Assembly: GCF_018863395.1 (NCBI RefSeq)
Contig: NZ_JAHKRR010000004.1
Location: 372,001-436,000, forward strand
Direction: 5' to 3'
Source: Sinomicrobium weinanense
Lineage (GTDB): Bacteria; Bacteroidota; Bacteroidia; Flavobacteriales; Flavobacteriaceae
Length of the DNA: 64,000 nt
A program made the translations under genes and the position numbers. Under the pieces are notes generated by a model. That model was not told the origin of the DNA. It saw only the letters and a list, made by a program, of their open reading frames with translations, and did no database searches. Positions within the stretch are counted from its first letter, which is position 1. Each line of letters opens with the position of its first letter. Shown here piece after piece: positions 62,565 through 64,000 of the stretch.

Positions 62565-63301
62565 CAGCCGAGTAACATTTGTGTGATAATATAGTTGATT
62601 ATAATGATCACCACACTGGTCCATACGAACGATGTGGTGCTGGCTTTACCTACTTCGAGTGCGCCTCCTTTCATATAAAAACCGTGAAAGGACGGGATAG
62701 TGGCCAGGATAAAAGCAAATACCACGGTTTTGGCAAAAGCGTAGAATACATGGAAGGGTTTAAAATCTATTTGTAACCCGTCTATGAATTCGGCACTGGT
62801 GCTAAAACCCCCCAGGACACTGGCTGTCCATCCGCCCAATATACCCAGGAACATGGAAATGGATATGATAAACGGGTAGAGCAGCATGGCGGTTATTTTG
62901 GGGAATACCAGGTAATTCAAAGCGTTGACTCCCATCACTTCCAGGGCGTCAATCTGCTCAGTGACCCTCATGGTGCCGATACTGGAGGTAATATATGAAC
63001 CTACCTTCCCGGCCATGATAATGGAAATAAAGGTCGGAGCGAATTCCAGTATTACGGATTGCCGGGTGGCAAAGCCCACCAGGTACTTGGGGAGCAGGGG
63101 AGAGTCCATGTTCAGGGCAGTCTGTATGGCTACGACCCCACCCACAAAAAATGAAATGAATATCAGTATCCCCAGGGAACCGTAGATCAGGTCGTCGACC
63201 TCTTTCAGGATAAGGTTTTTCATGATGCCCCACTTGGTTGGCCTGCTGAAAACCTCCCGTATCATTAAAAAATATTTGCCGATAGCTTCGAAATACTTCA
63301 T
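62564..63301 (-). CDS. mlaE: ABC transporter permease, MlaE-type
   Basis: Inner-membrane permease of the MCE lipid transport system, 245 residues with five or six hydrophobic segments. GILIFISFFVGGVVAIQTAL, TRQSVILEFAPTFISIIMAGKVG, TEQIDALEVMGVNAL and YPRKLAMLL-like FPKITAMLLYPF are the family's signature. It precedes mlaF. No MlaD (MCE) gene is adjacent, so the substrate-binding part is encoded elsewhere. Confidence 0.92.
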   Translation of the reverse strand: MKYFEAIGKYFLMIREVFSRPTKWGIMKNLILKEVDDLIYGSLGILIFISFFVGGVVAIQTALNMDSPLLPKYLVGFATRQSVILEFAPTFISIIMAGKVGSYITSSIGTMRVTEQIDALEVMGVNALNYLVFPKITAMLLYPFIISISMFLGILGGWTASVLGGFSTSAEFIDGLQIDFKPFHVFYAFAKTVVFAFILATIPSFHGFYMKGGALEVGKASTTSFVWTSVVIIIINYIITQMLLG

Positions 63302-63329
63302 ACAGTAAAAAATAACGGAACTAAAGTAA

Positions 63330-63337
63330 CAAAAATA
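63330..63337 (-). promoter_or_regulatory. Candidate -7 box of mlaE
   Basis: On the minus strand this reads TATTTTTG, an exact TAnnTTTG box, about 30 bases upstream of the mlaE start. A TTTG lies at 63364-63367, 26 bases away, which is too far for a good -33 match. Confidence 0.4.
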
Positions 63338-63426
63338 ATATTAGCCGGGGTTTATAAGAAAGGCAAACACATAATAAATCGGAGCAAGTCCCTATACACC
63401 TTACCGGTGTCCTGCTGGTAATATGA

Positions 63427-64000
<574 letters not shown>

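Overview
The window looks like chromosomal DNA of a gliding Bacteroidota bacterium, most likely family Flavobacteriaceae. The signs are GldJ and PorV (gliding and type IX secretion), a SusC/SusD outer-membrane uptake pair, Bacteroidota-type -7 promoter boxes (TAnnTTTG), few Shine-Dalgarno sites, and many lipoproteins with a short hydrophobic leader ending in Cys. I cannot name the genus. I see no rRNA, tRNA, CRISPR, prophage or insertion sequence.

Layout. 0-6.4 kb (minus): exbB-exbD-tonB-folC, then a Glu/Leu/Phe/Val dehydrogenase and an alanine/Na+ symporter. 6.8-9.3 kb: an acyl-CoA dehydrogenase and two near-identical small secreted PepSY-like proteins. 10-16 kb: a complete RND efflux operon. 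16.6-22.7 kb: glutamate synthase gltB-gltD. 22.9-24.6 kb: two exported phosphoesterases of different folds. 25.4-27.2 kb: a 628-residue protein I do not recognise. 27.3-30.7 kb: carbonic anhydrase, bestrophin, K+-type channel, a methyltransferase and an NTF2-like protein. 30.8-32.7 kb: a small membrane protein, an SDR and a TetR regulator.

33-47.5 kb is the most interesting part. A divergent Lrp/AsnC regulator faces an operon of an ethanolamine-type permease, a glutamine-synthetase-like ligase, an iron alcohol dehydrogenase, a class C26 gamma-glutamyl hydrolase and an aldehyde dehydrogenase. Together these predict a gamma-glutamylated route for an amino alcohol such as ethanolamine: uptake, coupling to glutamate, oxidation of the alcohol to aldehyde and acid, then release of glutamate and glycine. 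Directly downstream lie a SusC (split by a frameshift), a SusD and a Tat-exported phospholipase C, so the locus may connect phospholipid headgroup release to headgroup catabolism. That link is inference. The glutamate synthase operon elsewhere in the window could supply the glutamate.

47.7-64 kb is mostly core: murF, gldJ, porV-cdd, pdhA-pdhC, an M28 peptidase, an SDR, a lipocalin-like lipoprotein, a SprT-like protein, mannose-1-phosphate guanylyltransferase, a DUF389 membrane protein, mlaE-mlaF, and the 5' part of pyrG running off the end. No porU lies between gldJ and porV.

Many gaps between genes hold inverted or phrase-like repeats (for example CCCCTTGAGGGG cores and GAGACGCACGG palindromes), often touching stop codons. 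They probably act as terminators or are dispersed small repeats.
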